Both the position numbers and the translations under genes were made by a program. A stretch of DNA of 64,000 bases from Varroa destructor. Its lineage: Eukaryota; Arthropoda; Arachnida; Mesostigmata; Varroidae. The stretch covers positions 46,882,324 through 46,946,323 of the forward strand of contig NW_019211456.1 of assembly GCF_002443255.2 (NCBI RefSeq), written 5' to 3'. Shown here in pieces: positions 24,900 through 38,500 of this stretch; the stretch's first letter is position 1; each line of letters starts with the position of its first letter. The notes under the pieces are model-generated. The model saw only the letters and a program-made list of their open reading frames with translations, did not search any database and had not been told where the DNA came from.

Positions 24900-26800
24900 T
24901 GTCAAAAACGCTATTGAATAAATGCTAAAGTAAATGTCGATGCGTATGGGCAGCGCCTTTTTTACATCTTTTTATCTATTCCTTTCGTATTTGCGATTAC
25001 AGTCTGTGACAAAGTCAGACAAAGATTGTCTTCCGAAAGAAACGATCCGATGGTTGCATTTTAACAAGCAGAGATTTTTAATATTAAGACATCCCCTAGT
25101 CTCTATGGTTGAGGCACATTCGAAAAAGAAAACCTAATATAGAGTAAATGAACATAAACTATGTACTTCGTCACTTACACAAAAAATTCGTCAGTTAAAC
25201 AGTCACGTTTTTAAAAAGCAGAAAGAAAGCCCGCAGTTACTGTCTAGTTATAGCCGGGTATAGCTGACGGATAAAGAAATACTAAATATATTCTAACTAA
25301 AATATGCCCGTTAGCTTTACTCCTATCTGACAAGCTTTGTATTTTTCCTAAGTGTATTTTTTCTATAACTAAATGAATGAAATGCTTAGATGATACATAG
25401 ATGCATATACTAATTTATTTTGTGTAATGCATAGAAGTAAGATATTTACACAAGCGCGGAACCTACAAAAAAGAAAAATGCAAGCATAACTTTTGGGGCC
25501 AAGGTGTGCCCTGCACCCGGACCGCATCCGTCATTGAATATGTTAATAGTTTTCGCCTCCGCTCATTGTCGCTGGCTCGGAGAGTCGGGATATATCAGCG
25601 GTTCTGTCTATGTCGCTTATTCTTCTAAATATCCTTAGCTTGCCGAGTAACAACTAATAGTACATGTTATTACTCTTTCAGGATACGAAGTTGAGTAGTT
25701 ACAAGTTATGTTTGCTGTTTTGCTAGAGTAATGCTGTTTCATTAGTTTTTTTTTCAAGGAAAAAGTTTATTGAATTTGAGCTTTTATTGAATATTGTATT
25801 TAGTATTGTTTTGTATCATTTTGTTATTTGCTCTTCCGTTTGGCTTTTAAGATCCGCCACCATATAAGCAGAGTTCGATGGGAACACAGTCGCAAGATGT
25901 AATAGAAAGTCTTAAGTCATCGACCCAATTAGCTATACAAATATAGTCATTCAAAAAAACATTCAGAGTTAAAATAACAATCGAACCGGCTTAATATGAC
26001 CCCTAGCATTTTATTGATTTTATTATTTTTTAATATATATTTCCATCTTGTTTCGTTTTCTTTCACTTTTATCTTTTTTGCTTCTCTCTATCACTATTTC
26101 CCTCTCTTAATCGTTTCTATCGTACCTATTCGTATAGTCATCTCAGTATTCTATCTACCTTTCCTTGTTTTCTCTCGCTCTCACGTATATATATATACAT
26201 ATATATGTGTGTGAGAAAGAGAAAGAGAGAGGTTCCTCTGCCTTCTTGTTGAATTTCTATTAAATTTGAAGTCCACAATATTCTCATCAAACTGTATCTT
26301 GGCTTCATCATTATATGTGTTTGCGTATCTTGTTGTGTGTGATACTGATAGCTCGGGTGGTTCCGCGTGTTCTGTAATATCCACCTGTGTCACCGATCAG
26401 TATTGGAGCGTCGGACATCAGAGCCCCCGAGGTGTGGGGGCACCGCTGAACGTTCGATGGCCACGCGCCTCATTATCATGCCGGGTCTGATGTATGGCTA
26501 GTTGCCTTCGTCACGGTGACAATTTATTTTAGGGACTAAATGAACCTCAGAACATTGGCGTTTCTTTGAATGCGTATGTCACTTCGCTACACAGCACGTT
26601 ACAACTACCTGCAGCCCTTGGAGTCTAGCGGAGTGTGTTGTTCTAACATATGGTAAACGCCACCATCATCATCGCCGTTTTTATCGTATTTGTTACCTTA
26701 TTACAGTATCCCGCTCGGTCTCCATCGCTTGGCGTGCAGGAATTGCACATAATTAAACGTATATAGTCATTTCTGGAAACCCTCGCATGGGATAATATGC
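24900..26800. other. Spacer within the NTPDase-like array
   Basis: About 1.9 kb between copies 2 and 3, AT-rich and including TA/TG/GA simple repeats near 26187-26231. Further exons of copy 3 would be expected here on the minus strand. I searched for the SPF and FYAFSYYY-type blocks and found none convincing. Open frames at 26181-26393 (minus) and 26266-26490 (plus) remain unexplained. Confidence 0.4.
26187..26231. repeat. Compound TA/TG/GA microsatellite
   Basis: TATATA, TGTGTG and GAGAAAGAGA tracts follow one another. On the minus strand this makes the SLSLSHTH-type low-complexity reading of a local open frame, which is therefore not evidence of a gene. Confidence 0.85.
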
Positions 26801-26815
26801 CCAACCTGTCCTTCC

Positions 26816-27268
26816 TTAAACAATGCTTTTTATAATTTCACTTAACTTGTCTCCCCACCACGCTTCATTAACTTCTCGGCTTTGCGCCTTTTTGTTCGCT
26901 ATTTTACAGTACATACAACATTACTTATTCACTTCCTCAGGTCATCATTGACCTCGTTCCTCTTCCAACGCTGTTTCCCTCTAAATTTGTCGCGTGTTGC
27001 TTCCAAGCATATTGTGTACCTGTGAAAAACGGCATCGAACGAACAGCTAAATGATACGGGGACTCGCGCCAGCGCGTTAAATACCAGGGCACAAATAGTC
27101 CACAACTGATGTCTATGTTAACGAAAAACGTTTTGCAACCCGTGACGAACCCGAGCACCTCAAATGACAACGTCCACAAATAACTGTCTATCAGATATAT
27201 CAACTGAAGTACGTACGGCGAGGCACACACAGTGAGGAAATTTTTTCCCGTTTTTCTAAATCGAAGTC
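26816..27268 (-). pseudogene. 5' exons of a third NTPDase (GDA1/CD39) paralogue, partial
   Basis: Exon 27268-27020 on the minus strand starts after TTTTAACAG and ends CACAG/GTACAC in phase 1, with 82 open codons. It shares with copy 1 the residues RF, TVC and LWTL in order (LRFRKTGKNFLTVCASPYVL, then SYLWTLSFEVLGFVTG). It then shows WRESPYHLAVRSMPFF, aligned with the family's WKKTPVVLKATAGLRL. A second exon, 26898-26816, enters in the matching phase and reads SREVNEAWWGDKLSEIIKSI, like the family's EKLADEVLAAVEKSL segment. It then meets a stop with no good donor. ACR1 and ACR2 have lost the DxGST and ATAGLR residues. No downstream exons were found, so this is a fragment or a very divergent gene. 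Confidence 0.5.
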
Positions 27269-27269
27269 C

Positions 27270-29430
27270 TGTTAAAACAATATCTCCAGTAAGCTTTAAT
27301 TCGGTTCATTATAGTGGCGCGTTAACAGTCGGTCGGTCGGTCCCCCTTCCCCGGATGATTTATAGAGCTGGGAACTTTTTCGGCCGTAAGACCTATATTT
27401 CATCATTTCTGTTTTCATTATTTTTTTCTTCTAGGTCTCAGTTATAAAGATGGATTTTCGCAGTGGCTTAAATCCGTGCACAGTCGACGGCGCGTAAAAT
27501 ATTTTGACATCTCGAGTCAACTATTTCAATTTCTTCATTTCGCTATCTGTTTCCCACTCACAGTAAGAACGTTTTCAACCGCTAAATTACGACCGGTCTA
27601 CCGAAGCGTATTTGACAGTCTCGTCACATCTATAATCGATGGATCAGCAGGGCTACGCAAGGCCCGTATACCTTAACACTGCTGGCTTCGTTAACCAAGT
27701 TCATCTACTTCGAAACGAACGCCTTCCATTATTAACCGTTCGCCAACGCATCTATTTGGTGGGCAATTTTTTCTATATATTGGAAACGCTGTTATCTACT
27801 TCTCTCCTGGCCTTCCAGCACCTCATACCAAGAAGTGTCCGGAAAGTCAAAATAGGATAACTTATAGTGAGAATAGTGCTGGTAATAATCTTGATAATAG
27901 TTAATTTTCAGTAATTATAATATAGATGTTAATAGGTCCGCAGATTCCACCTTGACGCAACCGTTTATAATGATCACTTCCTTATTTTAGTTGTCACTTT
28001 TCTATTTATGCAGCCTTAAAATATACTTTCTTTGTTTAGAGTGGTCACTTTTGTCCGTTGTATATCTCTCCATGTATGTATATATCAGCATTCATATAGA
28101 CTGATTCCGTTCGTCTGCGCTCGTAGTTTTACCGTGGACACAACAACAGCCGAGCGCTTCAGCTAAACATAGGTATGCTACTATAACTAGTATTTAACTG
28201 TTGTATTTTTATATGGATACCTTCCGTACCTGTCCGTTCTTTAGGCGTCATAACTTGTTTTTCTAGACCTGCCTTCATATGTTCTACGGTTATCTTTTTA
28301 CTCTCCAGTCCATGAATTGGTTGATATCAAGTCTTTATCAAGATGGTTCTAGCTTGACAGTATGATCAATAGTTTCGTAATCATTTCAGCTGATTACCGA
28401 GGCATTGCAGTTACGGGCGAGCGGAGACAGCCCGCAAGCTTGTACGTGATCTATGAATAGTGGTTTTTTTTTTCGCGGTACTACTGTTAGCACTAATTGC
28501 CAGGAAAACGGCAGCTTGTTAGGTAGTATATTTTATCGGAACACTTGTCGGCGGTCCACGGAATTGATTCCTGAATTTTGGATTACGCATCGGCGTTGAC
28601 GTTGTTATTTTACGTTGTTCGCCGTAGCGCTCTTCTACGCTGTGATATCGCATTTTTCTTTCAGCCTCCTGTTTCCACGTCGGTTGCCGTCAATTGAGTC
28701 AGTCCTTGTTACTCTGTGATGTACATTTCTTCAATTAACTAGCAAAATCTCAAACATTTACGATAACAGATCTGAAATATTAGAAAAACGACGTCGGTCA
28801 TGTGTTTTTTTGTTGTTTTACCTCGAAATGGGCCGCCGATCTTCGACGCACGTCCTTATTGAAACGACAGAATTAGTCTCAAGTAGCGATAGCATGCTTT
28901 AATCTAAGCTCATCTATTCCTAACACTTGTTCTAAACCTCCCTACTAAAGATTCTATGATGATTAATATAACTCAAGCAAACGTATGCACCGTTTTGTGC
29001 TTGTCTTAAAATATCGCTAAATTATAGAGTCATTTTTTCTGCATTTACTCACTGCATAAGCTATAACACGGTACGGAGATAAATCTAATCGTCGTTAAAT
29101 CATGCCGGGAACCAGAATGTTCGAACACACACCAGATGTTTATATCTCGCGTATATATACATGTAACCCATAGAAACGCCTTAGGCATAATGACTAACTA
29201 AGTGGTATCCTAGGGTATTAAACCTCAAATAATCATTGAGTAGCGAACTGAAAATAGGCAACACATAATGAATCGAGGCAAATCGACTGACCAAAAGGTA
29301 AACACAAGTTTCAAGTAAGCTTGTATCCGACGTCTCCCGTTAACCTATCCATTCCCGTATGCTCGACAGAGACCTAGTGCTGCGCACTGATGCTGTTTGA
29401 CGCTATAGAGTGCTACCTTTACAAGCGTCC
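27270..29430. other. Spacer between the NTPDase-like array and MAP7
   Basis: About 2.1 kb without a gene I can name. A minus-strand open stretch of about 56 codons near 28515-28690 is polar and stop-flanked (it includes ERKMRYHSVEERYGEQRK) and could be an exon. There is also a GAG/GTAAAA donor-like site near 28826. GGTC repeats lie at about 27329-27342. Open frames at 27476-27860 on the plus strand are unrecognised. Confidence 0.4.
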
Positions 29431-29434
29431 TTCT

Positions 29435-29440
29435 TTTATT
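29435..29440 (-). terminator. Candidate poly(A) signal of MAP7
   Basis: AATAAA on the minus strand, about 220 nt past the TGA/TAA-type stop that ends at 29658. Confidence 0.45.
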
Positions 29441-29657
29441 TCATTGAGGTTAGGTATAATCTACAAGCTCAATCGTCTCAATCGCAGTTTATGACCAACG
29501 AGATCACAATGAACCACCTAGTGGCGGATCGAACTATCTCGGTTTGTCCCAGCGTCAAATGACTGTGATGCTCACGGTGGTGCAGGCGTGAATATGCGAC
29601 TCGTGATGTGATCTAATGGCTGATCCGGTGCGAAGTATATGGAGTTGATGCGGACAT

Positions 29658-32600
29658 CTAACCTTGAATGAGGGGTCCTTGGACGATTAGAGGTGCGTCT
29701 GCGGTCGTAGCCTGCCCCGGTAAGACAGGCGGAGTATTCGCTTGGACGTGTTGCACATTGTTATTCCCGCCGCTCGCCGGATGCTCGGGTTGGATAACCG
29801 CCTGGGTGCTATTCGAATTGAAATCGGCTGACCCTGTACCAGAATCGGTTGAGGCAGGCCCATTTGCCGAGTTGTCAATGGACACAGGCTCCTTCTCCTT
29901 CTTCTCTATCACATTCGGGTTGTTCCCTCCGGCGGGAGCGATCATTACTTGTTCTTGAGCGACCGGCTTCTCTTGTCCTGCACCGTTATTTGCTCCGTGG
30001 CTGCACGCCGGCCCATCGACGTCATCATCATCGTACCAGGAAAATGCAAAGTTACAGGAAGCAGAGAGAAGCAGAAGCAAGGTATAGATGAAATTCATTA
30101 TAAAATCACGAAAAAAAAGTGGCTTCGGTATCGCTCATAACATCCTATCCATTCTACTATGAAAGCGGGTATGTGCAATTATTTTCAGTGGCCCGCGGAA
30201 ATTATATGGTCAAAGGCCGAATCTATTCAATATATCTGAAAAGTCGTGAACGCTTACAATGCTTGTTTCTAAGTGTCTGTAGGAATCTCACTTATTTTAC
30301 GTAGTAGCGCATATAGAGTTGTGCAAAGGAATTAAAACTGTTTTTTTTTTTTTTTTTTTTTTTTATAAAAATACCATAATGCACATTGCCATAATTTGGT
30401 GAGCGACAGTGTGGGTTTACTATGCGATGTTAGAGCTAGTCGACCATTCTGCAAGTGAAAAGTTTTTTGCAAGTCTGTTGTGGGTAAGGGTTCATTATTC
30501 ATGCTTGTGTGTGCAATGCTAATATTTTTGAGAACTTACCCGTTCAATAGACCATTTCGGGTCTGGCTAGAAGTAACAGATCCCTTCTCGTTGACTCCAT
30601 CTGAATTACCGACTACCGAGCTACCGTTATTTGATTGCAGTTCCGCCTTCCCTGCTGGAGCCGATCCATTGAGCTCCCTGACGGGACTGACATTCGTGCT
30701 GGATTCATTCGAGTCAACGGTGCCTGTAGCTTCACCCTGTTGTCCGTTACTGTCTCCACTCTCTTTATTGCCACCAGCAGAACGAGCCTTTCTGGTGCGC
30801 GCCATGATCTCTTCAACGCGTTTCTTTCTTTCGAGCCTTTCTTGCTCTTCTTTCTTCTGCCGTTTGAACGCTTCCTGTTTGGCTTTTTCCTCCAAAATGC
30901 GCTTGGCCTCTTCTTCTTGCCGAACGCGTTCCTCTTCCTGAAAAAGAAACGGAACAGCATGAAAATACCAATTCAAAGCTCAACAAACGAGATCCTGCAC
31001 ACGCAGAAAACTACTCGTTAACAGGTCCGGCAATCATAAGTGGATTCGCTGTTTTCATCACAATAAATTGTCAAGGGTAGCTCGAAAATTGCCGCTAACG
31101 TCTATACGATTCGTGAATATCTCTCAAAAAACAATGTGGACGCATTCTATCACTATTGCGTATGTTCGTCCTATAATTGTCGTGCGTTATATTTATTAAT
31201 GGCAGGAAAGACGACTATTGACTGTAAATTCTTGTTAGGACAGTTATGCATACCGCCTTGCGTTCGTCCTCCTCTTGGCGACGCTTCTCTTCTTCTTCTT
31301 TTTCACGTTTAAGACGCGCTTCTTCCTCAAGCTGACGGCGTTTTTCCTGAATTGCACGGCGAGCAGCGGCTTCTTCCTCTTTCTTACGACGCTCCTCCTC
31401 GGCCTGCTTTTCGAGTTCCTCACGGGCTTTACGACGTGCCTCGGCAATCTCGGCCATTGCCTCCTCGCGCGTTTTAGTCTTGCGAACCTCTGCTGGACGA
31501 TTCTCGATCGGCATGCAACCTTCGGTAAAGCTTTGGGTCATCAGTAAGGGGATATCTACGGGCACTGCGCTGCAGACAGGTACCGCCATTTCTTCGGATG
31601 TAAGAGTGTCATCCAAAACTTCCCTGGTTAACGGCACCTGCTCCTTCTTTTTGGGCGACGCGGACCGCCGCTGTCGGGCGACGGCCTGCGGCTCCGGTGA
31701 CGATGCGGGCGGCACTGGTTTATGGGGTTTCATCAGGGGCTGGCCCTTGTCCTTCTTGTCTAACTCCGACGAAGGGATTGAACCTGCAATGCTCAAAGGT
31801 CGAGCCTTCCGGTTCGCTGAGCCTGATAGGGAAATATCACAAGTGTAATACCTTCACAGTGAGCGCGTGACGAATTGGTGAAGCAATGCCTCGCTCATCG
31901 CAAAGCTTGTGTTATATCAAAACGTTTATGGGACATGCTTATCTAGCCGAAGCATAACGATGCTGAAGTGATAAACCGTTGTCTAGTAAAATGCATCGGC
32001 AACTCAAAAGGTTGATCTGGCAACAACGAGTTTCTATAGCTCGAAAGCTTCCGGTACGATGCGAGCAAAATTAACTATAGTAGATGGATGATATAAGCGA
32101 AACAAACGAGTTGATAAGTGACGAGAGACATTGTTGGTACCTTGGGCTTTAGGCCTCATATTAGCATGCGGGCTGCCCACCGAGGAGGCCACGGAGCTCT
32201 GCGAGAGGTCGGACGACATCTGACTTCTAGATCGCAGATGATGCGGGGCTGACAGCTGATGGGTAGGGGACACCTGCTCGCTGCGTGATGACGAAGTTGA
32301 CTGATGACCTGTGCGCGGGAATTCATCGAATGCACTCACGATAATAGAGATGCAGATCACCACAGAACAAAATCACGATGAATCCAAGCCCATACATACA
32401 CACGATCACACACCACACAATACAACACTATAGTGTTATGCTAAGAGCATATGTCAACCGATAGCTTACTACAATCTTCAGGCTTCATGCCTTCAACATG
32501 CAGGGCCAACTTTTTAGCGCTAACCAAAAGAGGCATAATCATAAGTCATCTCGTCGTAATCACATGAAGCTTTCAGACACTTAGTAGCGCGTTAAGTCAA

Positions 32601-35539
32601 CAGAAAAATAACAAGCGGATAATGATGCGCAGGCGATTAAATCATCGAAAAGAAAGCAAAGTAATTTGTAGTAGAGCAAAACACAGGTACGATAAATTGG
32701 ATGAGACAAATTCAAACATTTGTTTCAGATCAAACAAAACATAAAAGCACAACAGGTTGTCAGCAACGTAGTCAGACCTTTGTTACTTGACTGCATTTGG
32801 GACTGATACTGCTGTGCCGATGCGCGCATTTGGGATGTGCGTGTCAAACGCGGCGGATGAGGCGTTGAACTTAGATGGGACATGCTGCGAGCGCCTTTCA
32901 TGCCTTTAAGACCATTAGCTTGACCAGCCTGGCCCGACTGCGATGGGTCGTTGAGTTTCCATGCAGAATGAGACCTACTCTTGAGGTCTTCCATTGTGAA
33001 TCTCCTACGCGGTTGCGCAAGGATGTCCAGGCGAGACATGCTCACGGCTCGCTTGGGCGTTCCCGCCGAGCCCGCTGCAGTCTGAGGCCGAGAGGGTGTC
33101 AGTGCCTTGGACCCGGCTCCAAGCCCGCGCGCCCATGGCGAAGGCGTCACCGGTGTCAAGTCCGTCTTACGGCGGGCAGCACTCGATGTCACGATCATAC
33201 TCCGGCTCATCAGATCGCCTGCAACAGTATACCGTATACCCAGTATAGACAGGACATAAGGCACACAAACAAACAAAAAAAAATCAGATGAAATTAGATT
33301 TGGCCAATTACCTGTTTATGACAACTATTGCTGTTTGACTTTTGCACATTACTCCACACATGCTGCCGGCGCAGGACTACCTTGCGCGCACGTTCATAAG
33401 CGATCAAAGCCAAACACAAAAAAGCCAGTTTCTCAACCATTAGGCACTCACAAATACTAAACGTTCCATCATCGGACACACACATACACACAGCACGAGC
33501 ACGCGGCACTCCATGGTCATCATTTCGTTCGTTAGTGGCGGTTTTGACCGAGTCATCCAATGGATCACGGTGGTCGAAACAAAAAACGGTAGAGTTATTG
33601 CGTAGTTGTACTAGTAAATCATAAAGTACAGCGTTCCCAAGCTGGGACGACTCTCTTCTATTTTGAGCAAGAGAGAAGTTGGCAACCAAGCAGTTTGTGT
33701 TTTAGGTATCCTCAATATCCTGCTTACCGTCCTCCTGCACAAGCGCCCCAGAACCCCACAGATTGCCATAACACGAGGACGCCATTCTCGGCGATCTAGT
33801 CATTCTCACAGACATATTTGTTGGCAGGGGAGCCACCTTATCTTCACTGTCTTCGGGCGATTCAAGATGCCCGTTGTGTAAATCTGAATGTTGCAACATT
33901 TGCACCTGCAGCTCGTCAAGCCGATCTGAAAGCCCCAACGTAAACACCAACCAAACCGTGCGTTCAGCGGGTGCAGTCTTGCGATTTACGCTGTTTGCAG
34001 AGCTAACTAAATAGGAACACAAGCAAAAACAAATCTACTGTGGTTTCTACGGCTATTACGGCAAGTGGTAATTGTCTATTATATAACAACAGACCGCTAT
34101 CTATAATCTCGTGCTAAGTATTGTAAGCTTACCAGAGTGGCAGGTATGCACCGTCGGAGACCACTCTGCGCGTAGCGGAAGCTCCATAATAACCGAAATT
34201 GTCGTCTTCTATTAGGACAGCTTTGTGTGATTACATCTGAGAACTCTGCGGTGAAACTGTTTATGCTAATTAAGACCGTCTCTAGGTAAAATGCCTCGCT
34301 TTGATGGAGCAGTAATAAGGTCCTCTATTTAATTGAAACTGTTATATCTTACCAGAGGCCCCCCGTGCAGGACTGGACATGACGGATGCCGGTTGCGCCT
34401 GAATCCCCTCGAGAAGAATGGACGCGCTGAGTCGGTTCCTTCGGTACTGCTCTGCCCTTAGATCCCTCTCCTGGCTCCTTCGCAAGACGGCCTCGCGCCA
34501 CTCTTGGTCAGCTTCGTGCAAAGCACGCCGACGTTCATCCACCTAACAATACATTTATTAGATATTTGCAGTCAACACTATGTGGGTTTTTTCGCGGGAA
34601 ATCGACTGTTTCTGATTTGTTTCCGCGAGAGTGAAACATGTGACTGCGTTTCAGGCAGACAGGTAGATTTATCGATCAAAGTTGAATTTTAATAGTTTGT
34701 TAGTAATGCACACAAAGTGCCACAACCTAGCATGAAGTCATTACGCAGACCTTTGGCGCACGTGCGCGGAGATAGATATCAGTTATGGTCGGGCCGTTCA
34801 CCATTCTGACGAAACGGTCGCTATTGCGTGTTATTCGAAGTCTATAGGGATCTTTTCAGGACGGGATATCGCCATACTTTGCCCATACCCCGTTACTTAA
34901 ACTGGTTACATAAGCTCAGAAAATGGCAAGACCTTTGTTTTTCTATAGCCTAATTAAATGAATTTACACTTTGAAGCGACTACTGAAACGAACATGTTTT
35001 CTTTTTGCTCATCTACTCAATTACCTACCTGCTGTCTGTGAATTTCAGTGAGCACCTGACGCTCTTGATTATGTCGTCTTCGATCGGTATCACCTTCTTC
35101 ACGGATTCTTTGCGCATTCTCGTTATGTGCTGCCAACTCTTCCATTCGACGCCGATGCAACATCTCCTGTCGCTCGCGGGCCTCCACGCGTAGCCGCTCT
35201 GCCTGATGTAGATCTACATGGTGCAACAGTATTATAATCGATGCCTAATGTCCTTACAGAAGGTACATTTTATGAATTTTCATCAAGAGTACACTCTCAA
35301 GTTGTGTATACAACTTCCGCCGTAGAGCCATTTGTTGAGCTATTGCTGTGTTGAGGAAAGGCAAAGCCATGTAGGGTTTGTTGGTGCTCATACGGCCGTT
35401 GAACGGCATGAGTATTCCTTAACGAGGAATAGCTCGAGCTCTGACTATCACCATCGTCCTTTGTTAGAATATCATCATCATCATTATAACTGTTCTATGT
35501 CAACATAGCTTCCTTAAATGTTTTTCAAGAAAGGGAATG

Positions 35540-35574
<35 letters not shown>

Positions 35575-38500
35575 GGGCGAATCGGCAAATTTTGTTTCGA
35601 CTAGATATCAGCCCAGAAAACCCAGCCCAGGATAAGATGTTCGAAATCGAGTTACTGCTATCCTTTACAAATTTAGTGTAAGCAATATGAACGTGAGTCT
35701 CCGGTGTTTTTCCCCTTTTGTTTTTGATTCTATTGTTCAACGATCAGCTCTATCTAGCAGCCAAACCTGTGTTCGCTTGCGTGCCGCCGCTATTCCAGCT
35801 GTTCAATGCGGAGGTCGGGGATTGCGCTGTGTGATGCTGTTGTTGACCGATCTGTAAACTTGAAGAACTTGAATGTACTTGTGTGGAGTGATGAGGCTGA
35901 AGAGTTTGGTGCATGAGTCCCGCGTTGGCAGAGACGCCATGTTGCTGCTGTAGCAGTTGTTGTTGATGTCCTTGCTGTGGGGCTTGTGTTGCGACGGCTG
36001 CGGTCAATAGTTGATTCACACTGGAGGGGTGCCCAGTTTCAGCTGATGACGGATGGCGCAGACAATCCATCACGTCCGACCCCGACTGGGCGAACCAATA
36101 CGACCCTGCGACCATCCGTGTCGTGTTGTCGCACGTGAGTTGCGAACAGCGTGGATATGTTGGGCATCGCAAGTACGGCGGAACAGGATTGGATGAGCAG
36201 AGGCCGAATTGTTTGGAAAAGAGCGATAGGCATAAACATGTTCATTGGCAAGGGCACATTCAAACAGTGTACGAGAGTGAGGGGTAGGATGAAAAAAAAG
36301 ATACAGTGAATAAGGAAAGCAGGTAAAAACAAACTAAGAGAAAAGAGCAATAAGCATATTGTGACTAGATGTGTGTTTTTTGTGCTGAACTCATTGCTAA
36401 AGCGTTATGTCACATTCCAAATAAGATAAAAGTAACCATACGATTTTCCTAATGAATTTATTGCACAGTTATACTGAATGCTACAACACTAATATAACAG
36501 CGTACCTAGATCAAGAAATGGGCCAAAAGAGTACATTCTTAAAGCGTATAAGGTACAACTTGCAATGCAGCATGCCTAAAAACAAATAACCAACAAACAT
36601 AATGGAACTTATCGTAATATATAACGACACGAGATGCCTACGAGGAAAATTGCTACGCATCGATAAATAATATAGGCGGCCTTTGGCCGAAACAGCTTGA
36701 GTACATAAGCAAAAAATGTCCACTTTTGGCTCCGAAACCTTACAGAGTGAGCGATAAACAATCGAAAGACACAAATATTATATCGGCTCACTTGTGACAG
36801 GTCAGCTTGATTACTACAGAAGGGTACGGTTGTATTCGGGTGTGAAACATGAAGTTAGCTTTTGTAGGAAGTTTACGTACTTCCGTTACGTCTACTAACA
36901 TTCGGCATGCATCAGCCTGTTCTACGTACGTATTGTATCAAGGTAAGTGTGTTCAACCGAGGGAGAATCCTCTTTGAAACTAGCCAATTCGGCAATTAAG
37001 GTAGCGAATCGGTTTAGACCCGAACGGCTCCGTCTCTGAATCGGCTCTGTAGAATCGATAGACATATTCCATTTTTTTTTTAGACTAAGCCTATTTAAGT
37101 CGGTCGAAAAGTATTTTTTTTTTTAATTTTATAAGATTGCTATCGATACGTTTTATATATTTTCTTCGTATAATGCTCTGCTTGTTCCGCGTATAACGCA
37201 CTGTTCATACTTTAGACCGGTTCATAGATCACAGACCGGTAACGTTTTTTTGGCGACTAAATTATCGAAGAGAAAAGTAGCATATCCGCCGCTAAAAAAA
37301 AAAAGTGGAGATCGATTGTGAATACTAAGTATTTGCCAGCACTGATAAGACCACTTTTGGCATCCTATAGCTGGCTATCCATACTTGAACCACAAACCCG
37401 GAGGCGGGAGCCTATTGGCCCAGTCATTTTTAAATATATCAATACAGGTTTAATAGTTAAGCGCGTCACTGCCATGAGTGGCCTGCTAGCATTGGGTGAC
37501 ATACGGCAGAGAGGACTGCAGGTTTTGAAGTGCCATCGCGAGCTGCATGACCATTGCATAATTGATCACTGCTTCCACGATAGAACAAAGTCGTTTTTAC
37601 ATAAAGTCGGTATCGGGGATGAAAAAGAAAGGGTGAACGACGATCCTTATCATAAGAGCAAAACGAAAAATTTGAGAAATCATCTTTGTAGGAATAGGGA
37701 GTTGATTCCTTCTAAGTAAAGAGAAAATCGAAACAATTTTGAACACATCTGATCTATTATACGTAATACATGGCTGCTAGATCTGACCTACTCCGCACAA
37801 TCTGATTTCTGAAGCAATCGAGAGTAATCTCAATCAAATGGCCCGACCTCTTCCTAGAGAGGTAGAAAGATCTCACTCAGGTAAATAAGGCATATCTTTT
37901 CAATCATAGTTTTACGTTACTAAAAACTTTGCTTTAGGCGTTCAACTTTTGTCACGCAAATACGTTTCTACTCATGAATTATTTTTCTACTCATAACAAA
38001 CAATTAGCAATTACGCCAAACCTACTTATTGGTTGAGGTGTTTGTGTGCTAGAAATTTCGTCTTCATGTTTCCTTCTACTGCAAATATTGCAGAGATATA
38101 TATAGCATTATCAGATTGATTTATATGCAGTATAAATTATTACCTTTATCCAAATGGTTATTTTGCAAACATGCTTTTTTCTATTAAATACCTTTTAGTA
38201 AAGAGTGAACAAAATATTAAGTTGAGTGCTGTGTGTGTTTTACTGAAACATAAGCTCTTCCCTATGCTTTAATAGGATAAACGTTCAAAATACATCAGCT
38301 TTTAGAAACACGTTTCCTATTACCATGGTCTTGTTACACGATTAGCTAGAACCCGATTACGGAATCGCCTAAAACACGCAACAGCTAAACATTCAAGTTT
38401 ACTAAAGAGTAGTTAAAGTGAGGCACGATTTCCGACACGGTTTCACCTTTCTCGGAGAGATCTCCTAGCTAACTTTTTCTCTATTATAATACAAAGAAAT

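Noticed and set aside
26181..26393. Minus-strand frame ending in SLSLSHTHIYVYIYT
   Set aside because: The tail is microsatellite-derived. A weak resemblance of VDITEHA to an apyrase motif was not enough to call an exon.
33294..33689. 131-codon open frame on the minus strand
   Set aside because: It lies entirely inside the MAP7 intron between two phase-matched exons, includes a CA-rich repeat, and has no usable splice sites that keep the phase.
37318..37719. 133-codon plus-strand frame
   Set aside because: No domain, no splice context and no conserved composition; its length is compatible with chance in 64 kb.
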